Source: Bombyx mori (taxonomy: Eukaryota > Arthropoda > Insecta > Lepidoptera > Bombycidae). From it: a DNA stretch of 64,000 nt. A model generated the notes under the pieces. It ran no database searches, was not told the DNA's origin, and worked only from the letters and a program-made list of their open reading frames with translations. A program made the translations under genes and the position numbers. The stretch covers positions 12,462,001-12,526,000 of the forward strand of contig NC_085107.1 in the NCBI RefSeq assembly GCF_030269925.1. The letters are read 5' to 3'. This document shows positions 25,926 through 38,801 of this stretch, piece after piece. Position 1 is the first letter of the stretch. Every line of letters starts with the position of its first letter.

Positions 25926-26106
25926 GAGGGGCTCAATTGCATTATTGCTCCGGTAACCGCTTAACATCGAGTGGGCCGTGAGTTCCCGTTGAAGTTATAT
26001 GGCAATCTATACGAATAGCCAATAAGAGACCAGACATAGAACGACCTACGCGTGTGCTTTTAATAAGTCCCTATCGCACTTCATTATACATGTACAAACA
26101 CAACAT

Positions 26107-26318
26107 TTTTTTTTACTGCTTTGATGGGTGGACGATCTCACAGCCCACCTGATGTTAAATGGTTACTGGAGCCTATAGACATATTATTATACAACGTAAA
26201 TGCCGCCATCCACCTTGAGATATGAGTTCTACGGTCTCAGTATAGTTATAACGGCTGCCCCTACCTTCAAACCGAAACGCATTACTGCTTAACGGCAAAA
26301 ATAGGCAGGGTGGTTATT
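26107..26318 (-). mobile_element. Bm1 SINE, 5'-truncated
   Basis: Poly-T, then TGGGTGGACGATCTCACAGC and ACCGAAACGCATTACTGC. Confidence 0.75.
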
Positions 26319-26689
26319 ATTGTTATAAATAGTTTCAAATATTTAGTAATTTTGTACACTGAGTAACAGTAATTGTAATCTGTCATATCTTTTTAACATT
26401 GTAAGTAATTAACATAAAATTTTGAATGTATAATTTATCAATCAATCGTTTTTTAACGATGGACTATTGTTAGATGTATTCGTTGACCTCAAAAACAGGA
26501 ATAACAAATGATACTTCAACAACTAACTAATCACTTTAATCATCAATTTTATTAATATGCCGATTACAAAAGTTAAAAATAATGAAACGAATACTAATGT
26601 AACATGTTATTCATTATTAAATTATAATAAAACTATTTCAGCACACCTATTTGAAAAAAATATCGGTTTTAAAAATACGAAGATAAAAA

Positions 26690-27165
26690 AAATTTTTTTT
26701 TTCGATAACTTTACTAACGTTATAGAGCTGAAGAGTTTGTTTGAACGCTCTAATCTCAGGAACTACTGGTCCGATTTGAAAAATTCTTTCAGTGTTAGAT
26801 AGCCCTTTGATCGAGGAATGCTATATAACATCACGCTAAGACCAATGCAAGCGGAAAACCAATAAAGAATGTTTCAAAATCGGTGTTTTAATCCCTTTTT
26901 AGAGCTTCCACTGCGTGCGCTGCGGAACCGATTAAAGTTTCGCTAAAGTAACGTATGAGAGTCTTCTCTGTATCTGTCTAATGTATAAGAGATTATTTTG
27001 AAGTCTGTTAAAAAACGTGATATTAATACCTTAAATAACTCTTTAACATTGTATTGTTCAAAAATATTTTCACTTTCTACGTAAATGAAGAGGCGGGTAA
27101 AATGTAGCGTTATGCCAAAGTAACTATTCCACGCGGACGAAGTCGCGGGCATAAGCTAGTGTTTT
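26690..27165 (-). repeat. Dispersed repeat, inverted relative of 18742-19555
   Basis: AGAGCTGAAGAGTTTGTTTG, GGTCCGATTTGAAAAATTC, and at the right end GACGAAGTCGCGGGCATAAG. Confidence 0.5.
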
Positions 27166-27696
27166 AATATTATAATTCAAACAAACGCTTAGCAGAAAAC
27201 GAGGCAAAACACGTTCGGCGAACACATTGCGTGGTCCGTTCCGGCGTTAAAATAATAATAATAATAAAACTTCGAGGATGCCACTACACTTTCGCTGCAT
27301 AGTAAATAGCGTGAGTCATCGCGTACCTGACCGCCACAGCCGTAATGGACAAGTGCCTCCAACGGGCCACAATAGAAAATCCGTCATCAAACCTCATTGC
27401 AGAATTGGCGCCACAATAAAATTTCTTTTGTTTTTTTTTTTCTAATGTCAATAATCATTTGTTGTTGGGTTACAAAAAAAAAGGTAGTAACTAGGAGTTA
27501 CGTGTCCATCCGTGCGGCGGTATACTTTTGCTTTAGAGCAAACGAGGTGAGTCACCATTTTGCTAAATATCGAAAAAGTGTGCAAGTGGTTGATGCTCGG
27601 AACAAGCGATCGTTAACTCCCATGTAATTTATCTCATAAAATATTTGAACAGCATCGTAAAGAGTATGACTTATTACGTTACGATAAGAAGCTGTT

Positions 27697-27832
27697 TTTT
27701 TATCCTACCTAAGCTGATAGCCTTGAGAGGCTATTTCAGCGTAACCTTAACTAGCAGGTGAGCTCGCGGGGCTCAAACCTGACGACGTTGCTAACACGAA
27801 CCCTAGCAAGAGCCGTGCTTCGCAGAAGAAGC
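27697..27832 (-). mobile_element. BMC1-type LINE 3' tail
   Basis: Short fragment from poly-T through CCTACCTAAGCTGATAGCC to GAGCCGTGCTTCGCAGAA. Confidence 0.68.
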
Positions 27833-28493
27833 TGCTGCCACTGTTGCGGATAGCGGCGTCAGCATAACAAAATAATCAACACTACTATTACCACTATCGA
27901 CACTAAATAAAAAAAAACTAACACTAACTAACCTAACTGCAAGTCGGGAAATGGATTTCGTAATACGTCATTATATAGTAAATATATAGCAATTTCAAGA
28001 TAAATAAATCGCAACAGTTTCAACGTTAGACAAATTTTTTTTTAATTCACGAATATTTAAACTGACAAATCAGCAACTCAACGAATTGCAAATTCAAATG
28101 AAGAATTATGAGGAGGTAACGCTGTAACTTAGCGTAGATGAGAATTTCTCTAAGACTCAATACGATATTCCTATGAGATTTTATAAAGCCGTAGTGTTGT
28201 ACTCACCAGAACGAGGTCACCTTAGTCACCGATGGGATACAACATTTTATATCAGGTGTTAGCACTCAAACAATAACTTATTCTTTATTTAATCTCCGGG
28301 ATAAAGCGTGCAGCTCACAAGGAGGAAATGTAGCCAATCTTTTACTGAGTTCCATGATTAAAATAAGCAAAAGCATGACTAAAACACAACAGGCAAGTTT
28401 ACACCGAAATTGTGTTGCCTGGCAACGGTACGTGGTTGGTCCTTCAATAGAAACGTTTTATCTTCAAGCTTGTTATATTAAATCGAAAGACAA

Positions 28494-28920
28494 TGTCTGT
28501 GCGTCTGTACAACAAAATCCCACAAGATTTCAGAACCTACATATACATAGGTTTAAGAAAACTATTAAAGAACATCTGTGCAATAAAGCTTACTATAGAG
28601 TCAATGATTATCTAGAAGATTGCACAAAGTGGGAATGAGTTGCTCGCTCCGGGCATTTCAATATTGGAGTAATTGTTACGTTATAATACTCATAGTAAAA
28701 AATTCATATTTAAAAAAAATCTAATATTAAAAAAAAAATATACATATATTATTTCATATTAAAAAAAAAAAAATGCCCGCTGAGTTTCTTGCCAATTCTT
28801 CTCAGGACGGAGGCTAGTTCTTGTGAATTGGCGGTAGTTCTTTTGACGTTCAACAAGTATGTATTTTCATTTATGTTGAATAAAAAAATTTTGATTTGAT
28901 TTGAATGAATTGACTTGATT
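28494..28920 (+). mobile_element. 3' end of a different CR1-like LINE
   Basis: The end of a polymerase frame, SVRLYNKIPQDF, shifts frame near 28530 to QNLHIHRFKKTIKEHLCNKAYY and stops at 28636. A 3' region follows with GCCCGCTGAGTTTCTTGCC and a (TTTGA)-type microsatellite end at about 28895. It is 5'-truncated and frameshifted. Confidence 0.6.
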
Positions 28921-29392
28921 CGAGTCTAAATACAAAAAATCTTAGAACACTGCATCTCCGAGTTGATAGTATCCAGGTCTGTTTATTGCTCGTGCTTTGG
29001 TCTATTTGAAAATATTAGCAAACATAATATTAACCTTGGCGGTATATTTCGTATATAGATTGTTTAAAAAAATTCGTTCCGTTAAAAAAAAAACTTGTTT
29101 TAATAAATTTTTTCAATATATAATTTTTTTACCTGAGTTTTAGAGATACATTTTGCCTGTTTACATACAATTCCGATCCCCGTTAATATCCGATAATGGA
29201 TCTGGAAATAACTCGAGTGGCGAGCGGATCGCTAGGAAATCGAAAGAACGATTGAATTTCAAGACTACAGAGTATTTCACGATTTCATTGCTCTCGTAAT
29301 TTGAAAGAATTTTAATTTCAAATGAGTCTAATTGCGTATAGAATCCTGCTATTTACTTATAATTATGGCTGATATAAATATTGACGCCATTT

Positions 29393-29505
29393 GGTAGGCA
29401 GCGGCTTGGCTCTGCCCCTGGCATTGCTGAAGTCCGTGGGCGACGGTAACCACTCACCATCAGGTGGGCCGTCTGCCTACAAGGGCAATAAAAAATAAAA
29501 TAAAA
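29393..29505 (+). mobile_element. 3' tail of the jockey/CR1-type LINE
   Basis: Near-identical to 61336-61450: GGTAGGCAGCGGCTTGGC through CAATAAAAAATAAAA. Only the last about 110 bases are present. It carries a short deletion after GGTGGGCCGT. Confidence 0.75.
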
Positions 29506-32500
29506 AAATCAATTTTATCCGTATTTCGGTAGTCCAGAAACCGTACCGAGAAATTTTTCTTAAGTACTTAATAATCTCTCTCGGCGGCTCCTCGATTGAG
29601 ACGATGTTCTATCGTGTTCAGAACATATTCAAAGAAGGCTTCTGAATAACCTTCGAAGTTTTTCATTATTTTATTCTGTCTTAATCAAATAGTGCGATTC
29701 AAACAAACGCTTAGTCAACAAAAAAAAATTAATAACCGTATTTATATTTGCCTATGAATTCCTAAAGCTGACTCACGTAGATTAATATTTATATATTTTG
29801 CCTAAACGTGTCAAGTTGTGGATGTAGTGATCTAATTGCACGATCACCTTGAAATTCGTGTTTAATACTCACGTATTTACGTATGTACTGTTCACGAAGG
29901 TTTTTTTATAAACGAAAACGACACGTTTGTATAGATAAGAAGTGAAAATATGCTGCGAAACGGTAGACTAAATGCGTTTTACGAGACGCGGTCAAGGTGA
30001 CGCTGCATTTATTCTAACCAACCTGGCGTTGAATGGTTCCTGAAGCAGATAGGAATCGCAGCTTAAGAGCCGCCAACTTAAGAATTGATTATAATAATTA
30101 ATATAAATATTGTTTTTTTTATTATTCTAAGACAAAATTACAGAGTACAATAGTAGGTATACTGGAGACATCATTTAAGCGGAAAGATCGCGGTGTCTGA
30201 AAACTCAGCTTTTCCTGAATAAAAAAAGTAAATTAAAAAAATATAATTAATTATTAACAGTGAAATCTCAGTTGTATTGTATACTAAATGTCCCAATAAA
30301 CTGTCGCATTTCAAATGATCTTTTATGTTCATCTTTTCAACACAAAAACCACGTAATAGAGCCTATCACCACGAGAATAAGCTCATATTTGAAAAAACAT
30401 AATTTAAGTACAGTTTTCGCATTGCACGCCATGCATGCTCTCAAAAGAACGCGTGGCTCTCAGGAATCTACGTTTTACAATCAATCCAATCATTATCTAA
30501 ACGAGAATCGTAAAAAGGGAAAATGTTTCAGAAAAATCTACAACATTCGGCCTTCAGCTGCTTATCTATGTGCAGTGCACATTAATGGCATTGAATTATC
30601 GTCAATGAAATGAATAATAAATGCACTTTGCATTACCATTAAATAAATTTATTAATGTAAAGTGAATGATCCGAGTCGAAGGATTAAATTTTTCGATCTG
30701 ATTTTTTATTCAATTTTTCGAAAATATTGCTATACTGACGACACTGGCGGACAGTACAAGCATGGATATGTTAGACATCCGCTTTGAAACTCCTCATGAT
30801 TTAATAGAGTAATTATATTATAATATATTACAATGTCTCCGTAACAACCGTTAAATATTTATGTATGCAGTAGTTTTTTTTTGACGTCAATTTTTTGTTT
30901 TGTTTATTTGTTGTTCTGTGTTCTTAGTGAGAGTTCTTTAACGTTTTCGATAGCGTAAAAGTAAACCCAATTTTGTATGCAGTTGGAACAGCGCCCCTAG
31001 CGGCAAACGTAGGCAAACGATCCCATTCCATACAAATATGAGCTAACTTTCACGTTATCGAGAACGTTAAAAAACTGCCACTAAGCACACTGCATAGTTG
31101 TCAGAATACTGAGGTAAGTAGTGAAATTTTAACAATTATTATTTGAGTCATCTATTATCAAAGGTGGCAATCTGTACATTTGGACAAAAAAATTTATTGA
31201 TATGTCAATACAGATTTATTTGAATATAATCGTCTCCTTCAAAGAATACGGTTCAAAACCTGCATTAAATAAAGGTTAATAGTTAACCTGTTATTTATCT
31301 AAGATGTCGTTCCGAAGAGTTTTGTGACTGCCGATGGAATACAAAGTCAATAATTCGTTTTTCTGATTTACCAATCATTGTCCAAAAGTCAGATTGCCGC
31401 CTTTGATAATAGTCGACTCATTTGTTGTAACATTCATTTTTGTAACCTCAATATCAAAGGCCACTATTCCGATGTAGTACCTACTTTAAGGAAAGACTCA
31501 AGAAACCTGTATGGAAGTCACATATTGTTTTCAACTAATCTGTATGCAAGATATGACAACGTGACTGTCTCGAGGCTGTTTGTACGTACGTATGTACTGT
31601 TTGTACGACTAAGAATTATCTATTGTTATACAACCCCATACCTTAACTTGTTAGCGTAAGACACAATTTGCTTTGCTTGAAAAAAAGAGCTAGACAAAAT
31701 AATGTTTTGTTTCATTGATATTTTACATTAACACTTAAGTGGGTGGAAAACTCTGTAGTTCATGTTAACATTAAGATTTTACATTTCAAAGTCTTATAGA
31801 AAGTAAAATCTTCATTTACATTTTACTTTCATGACATTTGATGGAAAAATAATACTATTTTATTATATATTTATGTCTGAAAGCTTTAAAATCGGTACCT
31901 ATTTCACGATTTACAATTAATATATAAATAGTAAACGGTAAAAATATATGAACAAAAAATCACACACAGTGACCAGGGCCCCGAACTAACATCTCTTTAA
32001 AATGTGTATTTAAATACACTTATTTAGTTCAAATACATACATACATATATAGATATAAAAGACTCTGACAAAGAGCAAACAATTCCATTAGACAGTTTTC
32101 TGGAAGACAGCATCGAATCCACGAACCTCGGCCCCAGCAGTCAGGATCGTCGATAGTCGCCAGCTATAGATAGCGCCACCAAGTCATCAAATAAGTCTCA
32201 AATAACAAGACTGGATGGCAGTATGCGCACTAATTTTGTTATTTTAAAATGTATTTGCTGACATCATTGCAAAGATTTTTAGTATGCAAGATACTATTGT
32301 TCAAAATTTTTACGAAGCCTTTCCGTGCTCAATTTTTTTAGTTTCTTCAATGTCAACATCAACACCAGCCGATTTAACCTAAGAGGTGAATGGCTCTAAT
32401 AAAGAAAAAAAAAAAAAAAAACTTCATCATCGATCAACAATATCATACGCGTAGTTAGCCAAGAAATAAATACAGTTTATATCGGTTAAGTATCTAACTT

Positions 32501-32663
32501 GGTTCGTACGCGAGTTTGTCATCTTCTCCAAACTCTGGCTTGTTAAATACAGGGTGTTAGGAACGAGGCTTTTAGCAAATACTGAGCGTGAATTTGGAAA
32601 AAAATCGTTTTTAGAATTTTGAATATTCCATATAACATTTTGGGTCACATAATAAATATATAC
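29506..32663. other. Intergenic DNA with one MITE
   Basis: Apart from the element at 30918-31090 no supported feature. Frames at 30260-30613 and 31378-31659 are open by chance and show no motif. Confidence 0.4.
30918..31090. mobile_element. MITE-like element with 45-bp imperfect inverted repeats
   Basis: 30918-30965 (GTGTTCTTAGTGAGAG...) pairs with 31046-31090 (...GCCACTAAGCACAC) with several differences. The middle contains GCGCCCCTAGCGGC. A fragment of the same family is at 37819-37882. Confidence 0.65.
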
Positions 32664-33665
32664 TAGAGGTCCCGCAGTAGTCGAAATTCGACTATAATTA
32701 ATTGGAATTGTAAGTTTGTACACTATTATGATTGTATTTTATACTTCTACTAGAGGTCCCGCAGTAGTCGAAATTCGACTATAATTAATTTGTAGTCGTC
32801 GTGGCCTAACGGATAAGACATCTGATGCATTCGTGTTGAGCGATGCACCGGTGTTCGAATCTCAGGCGGGTACTAATTTTTCTAATGAAATACCTACTCA
32901 ACTAATGTTCACGATTGACTACCACGGTGAAGGAATAACATCGTGTAATAAAAATCAAACCCGCAAAACTATAATTTGCGTAATTACTGGTGGTAGGACC
33001 TTTTGTAAGTCCGCGCGGGTGGGTACCACCACCCTGCCTATTTCTGCCGTGAAGCAGTAATGCGTTTCGATTTGAAGGGTGGTGCAGTCGTTGTAACTAT
33101 ACTTGAGACCTTAGAACTGGTATCTCAAGGTGGGTGGCGCATTTACGTTGTGAATGTCTATGGGCTCCAGTAACCACTTAACACCAGGTGGGCTGTAAGC
33201 TCGTCCACTCATATAAGCAATAAAAAAAAATTGGAATTGTAAGTTTGTACACTATTATTATTGTATTTTATACTTCTATAATCACAAATTTCGCCAAGGC
33301 TACACTATAAAAAATATTAACTAAGACAAACAATATTTAATCTATTCTCAATTTGACAACAGACGTCAAGAACAAAAGTTTGACAATAAATAGTATGCAT
33401 GCGTGTGTGCGTCAAATACATGGTATGTAGTGTGTGTAATGTTTTCTTTATTGATTTAATGTATCTTTTATGCATAACTTTAAAAAAATATTAGCATTGT
33501 GCACTTCTTCTATATATTCTCTATAAGTGTGGAAAATTTCATACTCCTCCGTCCGCGCAATTTTCGTAGAAAGGGATACAAAGTTTTTGCTTTACGTATT
33601 AATATATAGATAATCACAAATTTCGCCAAGACTACACTATAAAAAATATTAACAAAGACAAACAT
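32664..33665 (+). repeat. Composite repeat, ACTAGAGGTCCCGCAG family, with a nested Bm1
   Basis: A partial 5' unit (32664-32747) is followed by a second unit beginning again with ACTAGAGGTCCCGCAG (32748), which is split by a full Bm1 and ends at about 33612 in TTAATATATAGAT. A third piece then repeats CACAAATTTCGCCAAGAC. The uninterrupted relative is at 39580-40000. Confidence 0.65.
32790..33232 (+). mobile_element. Bm1 SINE, full length
   Basis: Starts with the tRNA-like head: A box in GTGGCCTAACGGATAAG, B box in GGTGTTCGAATCTC. It continues through the body and ends CAATAAAAAAAAA. It is inserted in another repeat, and the interrupted sequence (TTAATT/GGAATTG) resumes after the poly-A with AATT duplicated. 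Confidence 0.85.
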
Positions 33666-34915
33666 TAGTTAGTCTTGTTAGATATGTACTTCGGAGCCCT
33701 ACCATACCATACCTACCTGATGGCGGCAAAACCGTCAAAAAACCATGCGCATGTAATGAGGTATTGCTATATGAAATTGACTATTCAATAAATTGGGTTA
33801 AGGTTGGTTTTCGATCAACGTGATTAAACAAAAAAATAATATCAATGTTACTTAAACTTACTAACCGACACTGTCGGGTAAACAAGTTCTAAATAATTTG
33901 GTTATATACTAAACTTTGTTCGGCCATCCGAAATATTTTGAGAATTAAATATAAAATCCTACAAAGGAGTATCAAAAGAAAAAAGCTAATTTACACGGGC
34001 CTTTTAAAACACGGGCCAAATGGATGGTTTTCTCCGCATTTTTTATTCATTTCGAAAAAGAAGAATTCTCTGAAAGATTTCATTACAATTATTACCATCT
34101 ACTAATTTCATGAAACTTTACTCAAAGCCGAGCTGCTACGCTGGCTCGTTTAATTATTATCGAACTTCACAAGGTAGCCCATTAGGTTAATCTCAAGATT
34201 TTCTGATATAAACATACATATATACATACACACATAGATACATCTAATTTATTTAAATAGACTAATTATTAATAGGTTTGTCTCATTAACATCTATTCAT
34301 AATTTATATACCTTTCCAAAAAGTCATTTCTGAAGTGCTTTTATTTGCATATTTTTAATACAAGCAGTGATAAATTTTAATATCAAATTCAATAAGAATT
34401 TACAAAGAATATCATTACTTTAACAGGCTAGAAGAACGCGGCCGAGTTTGGCTTCTAATATTCGTATAGTTAAATACGGTAATACATTAATTTATTACAA
34501 ACAAACACGACCTACTTAGGTATATTAGGCCAATAGTACTACGCCAGAAGCACTGGCAACTTTATACATCACAAATAAACAAACATTCGTTTATATAAAT
34601 AGAAGACTGAATAAGACCGGTGATGCAGCCAGATCCGGATATGACTGGACGCAGTGTTCTGCACCGGATATTGCGACAGTCAGTTTCAAATATTACTGTC
34701 TATTTGCTTAGATTTTTGACCGGAAAATGCATTTTCAAATCACCCAACTAAATCTGCCGTGTTGTGTAATAATTCAACAACGCAGTATATGCATGACAAA
34801 AAATGGTTTCTTCGTATTTATTAACTGTATTATTATATTATTATTACATATTTTTTGTTTCAATCCCTAGCTGATGTTTTATTAATGTTCGGTATTAATC
34901 AGTCGTCAGTTAATT
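33666..34915. other. AT-rich intergenic DNA
   Basis: Nothing recognised except short CATACATA runs near 34210. Confidence 0.4.
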
Positions 34916-35351
34916 TGGAGTCGTCGTGGCCTAAAGGATAAGACGTCCGGTGCATTCGTATCGAGCGATGCACTGGTGTTCAAATCTCGCTGGCGGGTAC
35001 CAATTTTTCTAATGAAATACGTACTCAACAAATGTTCAAGATTGACTTCCACGGTGAAGGAATAACATCGTGCAATAAAAATCAAACCCGCAAAATTATA
35101 ATTTGCGTAATTACTGGTGGTAGGACCTCTTGTGAGTTCGCACGGGTAGGTACCACCGCCCCGCCTATTTTTGCCGTGAAGCAGTAATGCGTTTAGGTTT
35201 GAAGGGTGGGGCAGCCGTTGTGACTATACTGAGACCTTAGAACTATATCTCAAGGTGTGTGGCGCATTTACGTTGTAGATGTCTATGGGCTCCAGTAACC
35301 ACTTAACACCAGGTGGGCTGTGAGCTCGTCCACACAACTAAGCAATAAAAA
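34916..35351 (+). mobile_element. Bm1 SINE, full length
   Basis: tRNA-like head (GTGGCCTAAAGGATAAG; GGTGTTCAAATCTC), complete body, poly-A end. TCAGTT before and TCAGTTTT after could be the target duplication. Confidence 0.85.
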
Positions 35352-35663
35352 AAAAATCAGTTTTAAAAGGGATAATGAACGCAAATCGTTTTGAAAAATT
35401 CAAATTTGTAGCCTGTTGCAATCGATGGCTACGGAGATCATATGTTTTGTAAACTATTTAATTAATTATTAGAATTGCTAAGCAATCAGAAATCTGACGT
35501 GTCTGCGAAAAATATTTTTTAAACCATAAAACAAACTAATGATATTCGGTACAAATAATGATTTTTGATTAAAGCCTGTTGATGATCCTGGTTAGGATAT
35601 TAGTAATAAAATTTGCAATAAAAGTATTGATACATATGTAATTTTCAAATGAATTGAAATGTT

Positions 35664-35762
35664 AGCCGCGCCGCACGATCTCTCATCCTGTCCTGGTGAA
35701 ATTGGAAAGGCCTCCGAGCCAAAAGAAATCTTTCATTCCAATAAAAAGGGCTCCTATATGTA
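35664..35762 (+). repeat. Retroposon 3' tail of unknown family, second copy
   Basis: Shares TCCTGTCCTGGTGAAA and TGGAAAGGCCTCCG with 11525-11636 and ends CCAATAAAAA. Confidence 0.45.
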
Positions 35763-37457
35763 TTGGTTATCGCAAAACGCGTGTGAAATGGTTTAAAATA
35801 TATAACCTATCATCAAAACTAGTCTATCGATATGCTATATTAATTATTTATTATTATTTTTAGACAAATGAGACTTAGAATTAACCTTTGTTAATTCTAA
35901 GTTCTAGCTTGTGGACATGAACAATGTTATGGGTACAATCAAGCTGCTGCCTAAGAACTATTTTCAAGCCCTATTAACCCGATGAACCCCAACGGATCCA
36001 GTTAGTAAACAAGAAAAACCTCTGGCAGAACATTGGGAGTAAATACAGCCCCAATTTAGATGATGGCGACTGACGCGATCGTAATGGGAAATGATGTAGT
36101 CATTAGCTTTATTATTTTTAGTATCATCTAGTAGCTGTATTATTTATAGCCTATGCAGAAGCAGCAAAGAAAAACATTGATTGAAAAATTATCATCTCTA
36201 ATATGAATTATTTACTTAGCTCCCGCACACGGACGACTAGATTGAAAAAGTAAACTGTAAAACTGTTTTCATTATTTATCCTACAGGAGCAGATATTATT
36301 TCAACAGAAAATAATAATGCGAAGAGAAAGAAAAACAAGTTAATTTAATTTCGAATACAAACACAGAACTGTAAACGGCGGCATTGAAGATGAAGAATCC
36401 TTACTGCTCGAAGCACCCATTATTTACAAAAGACTGCATCTACGCCCACAATTTGCTTTAGCCAGACAGGATTGTGGATCGCCTTGGGAATTTAAAAAGA
36501 AAAAAAAAAACAAACTTAGTGTTTTTATAAAAATGGATTTCCAATAAGTTTTCGTTTACCGGCGCCAGAATAAGCCGGGCTTCTTGAATATGAATGAATA
36601 ACGATCGAACGAGATTGATTGAACGAGAAACATACGCGTGAAATAGTCGTGTACTCATTTGATTATGTTACTTTTGATGAGTAGGTCCAATTTGACGTAT
36701 CCAGTCATAAAAATAAAAAAACATATTAGGATTATTTAGATTAAAGGAAGATTTTAAATAATTTATTTATATTTTGGGTCGAATTGAAATTACAAATTCG
36801 ATAAATTTTCGTGCTTTTTGTAGATTTTCTAAGATTCAACATGAATTCTTGGGACTGGTCGGTGCTTCTTAAAAAGGTACTTGGTTCATGTTTCCACAAT
36901 TTAAAGTCGAATTTTGATTAGAAAAAAGAATATTTCATTTACAATTAAATCTCCAAATTCTAAATGCCATATAATTATTTTTATTGCAGTATCAAAACTA
37001 CGTAAATAAAGATTTTATTTAGAAATCGATAAATACATACTATTTTATTTTTCACTAATAAATTTGAATGATAAAAGTTTCCTTTAGTAGGAAATATCAT
37101 TAACTAGATTCCAAGTAAAGATATAGTCAATAACGGAATCAGCAAAACATTATATTCCCACAAGAACCACATTACCGGATCATAATTCTCGATCAGTTGA
37201 AATTCTACGCTACTTGCACAATACCTAGAATTTTGTATTAGCAAATGTAAATTAACATCGCATTATGCCAGTTACAATTGTTAGAATTGTCACATAATGA
37301 ATGTGAATTCCAGGAATATAATATAAAAAAAGACAAAAGATAAACGCGAGTTCGCCAACTAAGCAAATTCGATATTCGAATAAACTTTTAAAATACAATC
37401 TCAATTTTTTACTGACTTATTTAAAGTCTGAGGAAACGTATATAATAACTACAATGA
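35763..37457. other. AT-rich intergenic DNA
   Basis: Only the 13-bp hairpin at 35871 stands out. No gene supported. Confidence 0.4.
35871..35902. repeat. 13-bp perfect hairpin
   Basis: ACTTAGAATTAAC and GTTAATTCTAAGT separated by CTTT. Confidence 0.6.
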
Positions 37458-37727
37458 AATAAATAAATAAATAAATATTTTACTAACAATCACGCCACGT
37501 TAACTGGTCCCGTGATAAGTTCGTAAAGAACTTGTGTTACAGGTACCAGATATCGGAAATAAATGTAAGATTTTTATTATACACATACATATATTTAATA
37601 TACATCCATAACCCTGGAAAAGATATTTATATTAATCATACAAATATCTTCCCTTGGCGGGATTTGAACCCGCGACCCCCTAGTGTAGTGACCATGTCAC
37701 TTACTACTACACCAGACGGACGTTAAA
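37458..37727 (-). mobile_element. Second tRNA-derived SINE family, full length
   Basis: Reverse-complement match to 45966-46229, with B box GGATTTGAACCCGCG and A box region ACTACTACACCAGACGG. The 3' end is an (ATTT)n run on the minus strand instead of plain poly-A. Confidence 0.73.
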
Positions 37728-37818
37728 TGAAAGTCATTTCTCGTTTTCATGACCCTTGACTTTTATATGTAAACCAGTATGCACTAACTACACTTACGTA
37801 TGGGCTGAGACCCGTGCA

Positions 37819-37882
37819 GTGTGCTTAATGCGAGTTAATTAACTTCTCGATCGCGTAAAAGTTAAATCAATTTTGTATGGAG
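37819..37882. mobile_element. Fragment of the 30918-31090 MITE family, cut by Bm1
   Basis: GTGTGCTTAATGCGAG, GATCGCGTAAAAGTTAAA and CAATTTTGTATGGAG match the left half of 30918-31090. A full-length Bm1 starts directly after it. Confidence 0.5.
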
Positions 37883-38316
37883 TTTTTTTTCATTGTTTAG
37901 GTGGATGGACGAGCTCACAGCCCACCCGGTGTTAAGTGGTTACTGGAGCCCATAGACATCTACAACGTAAATGCGCCATCCACCTTGAGATATAAGTTCT
38001 AAGATCTCAGTATAATTACAACGGCTGCCCCACCCTTCAAACCGAAACGCATTACTGCTTCACGGCAGAAATAGGCAGGGCGGTGGTACCAGCGCGGACT
38101 CACAAGAGGTCCTACCACCCGTAATTACGCAAATTATAATTTTGCGGGTTTCATTTTTATTACACGATGTTATTCCGTCATCGTAGAAGTCAATCGTGAA
38201 CATTTGTTGAGTACGTAAGTCATTAGAAAAATTGGTACTCGCCCGGGATTCGAACACCGGTGCATCGCTCAACACGAACGCACCGGACGTCTTATTCCTT
38301 AGGCCACGACGACTAA
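37883..38316 (-). mobile_element. Bm1 SINE, full length
   Basis: Poly-T at 37883, full body, and the head at 38230-38316 (GGGATTCGAACACCGG; CTTAGGCCACGACGAC). It interrupts a copy of the inverted-repeat element seen at 30918-31090. Confidence 0.85.
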
Positions 38317-38604
38317 ACCTCTCGCACGTCTGCAGTTTAATGGCAAAAAAACCACTTTGGCAACTTTTTGTTAACCGACTTCAAAAAAGGAGGAGGTTCT
38401 CAATTCGGCTGTATTTTTTTTATGTTTGTTACCTCATAACTTATGACTGGGTGAATCGATTTTGATGTTTAATTTTTTTTTTAAGAAGGTGATGCTTCCC
38501 TGATGGTCCCATTTCAATTTAGTCCAGTTCTGATAATGATATCCATGAGAAAACCATGTAAATCTTAAATTTGTATTAAGTACGTACGTGAATTTTTTTT
38601 TTTT

Positions 38605-38801
38605 TTTTCTACCTAAGCTGATAGCCCTAGCGGCTATGTCAGCGTAACCCTAACTTTAGTAGGTGAGCTCACGGGGCTCAAACCTGACGATGTTGCTAAC
38701 ACGAACCCTAGCAAGAGCCGTGCTTCGCAGAATCTACCACCGGATCGGAAACGCGACCCACTGAAAAGATCCGGCGAGAAACTCAGTGGGCTGTGTCTGA
38801 G
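38605..38801 (-). mobile_element. BMC1-type LINE 3' tail
   Basis: Poly-T, then CCTACCTAAGCTGATAGCC through AACTCAGTGGGCTGTGTC; closely related to the 44.9-kb copy. Confidence 0.7.

Noticed and set aside
30260..30613. 117-codon plus-strand frame
   Set aside because: No ATG at the true start (GTG), low-complexity AT-rich codons, no motif and no splice partner.
32833..33060. 75-codon frame, repeated at 38060-38275
   Set aside because: The same frame occurs in both because both are the Bm1 SINE body; it is not a gene.
37532..37726. 64-codon plus-strand frame
   Set aside because: Lies wholly in the minus-strand tRNA-derived SINE.
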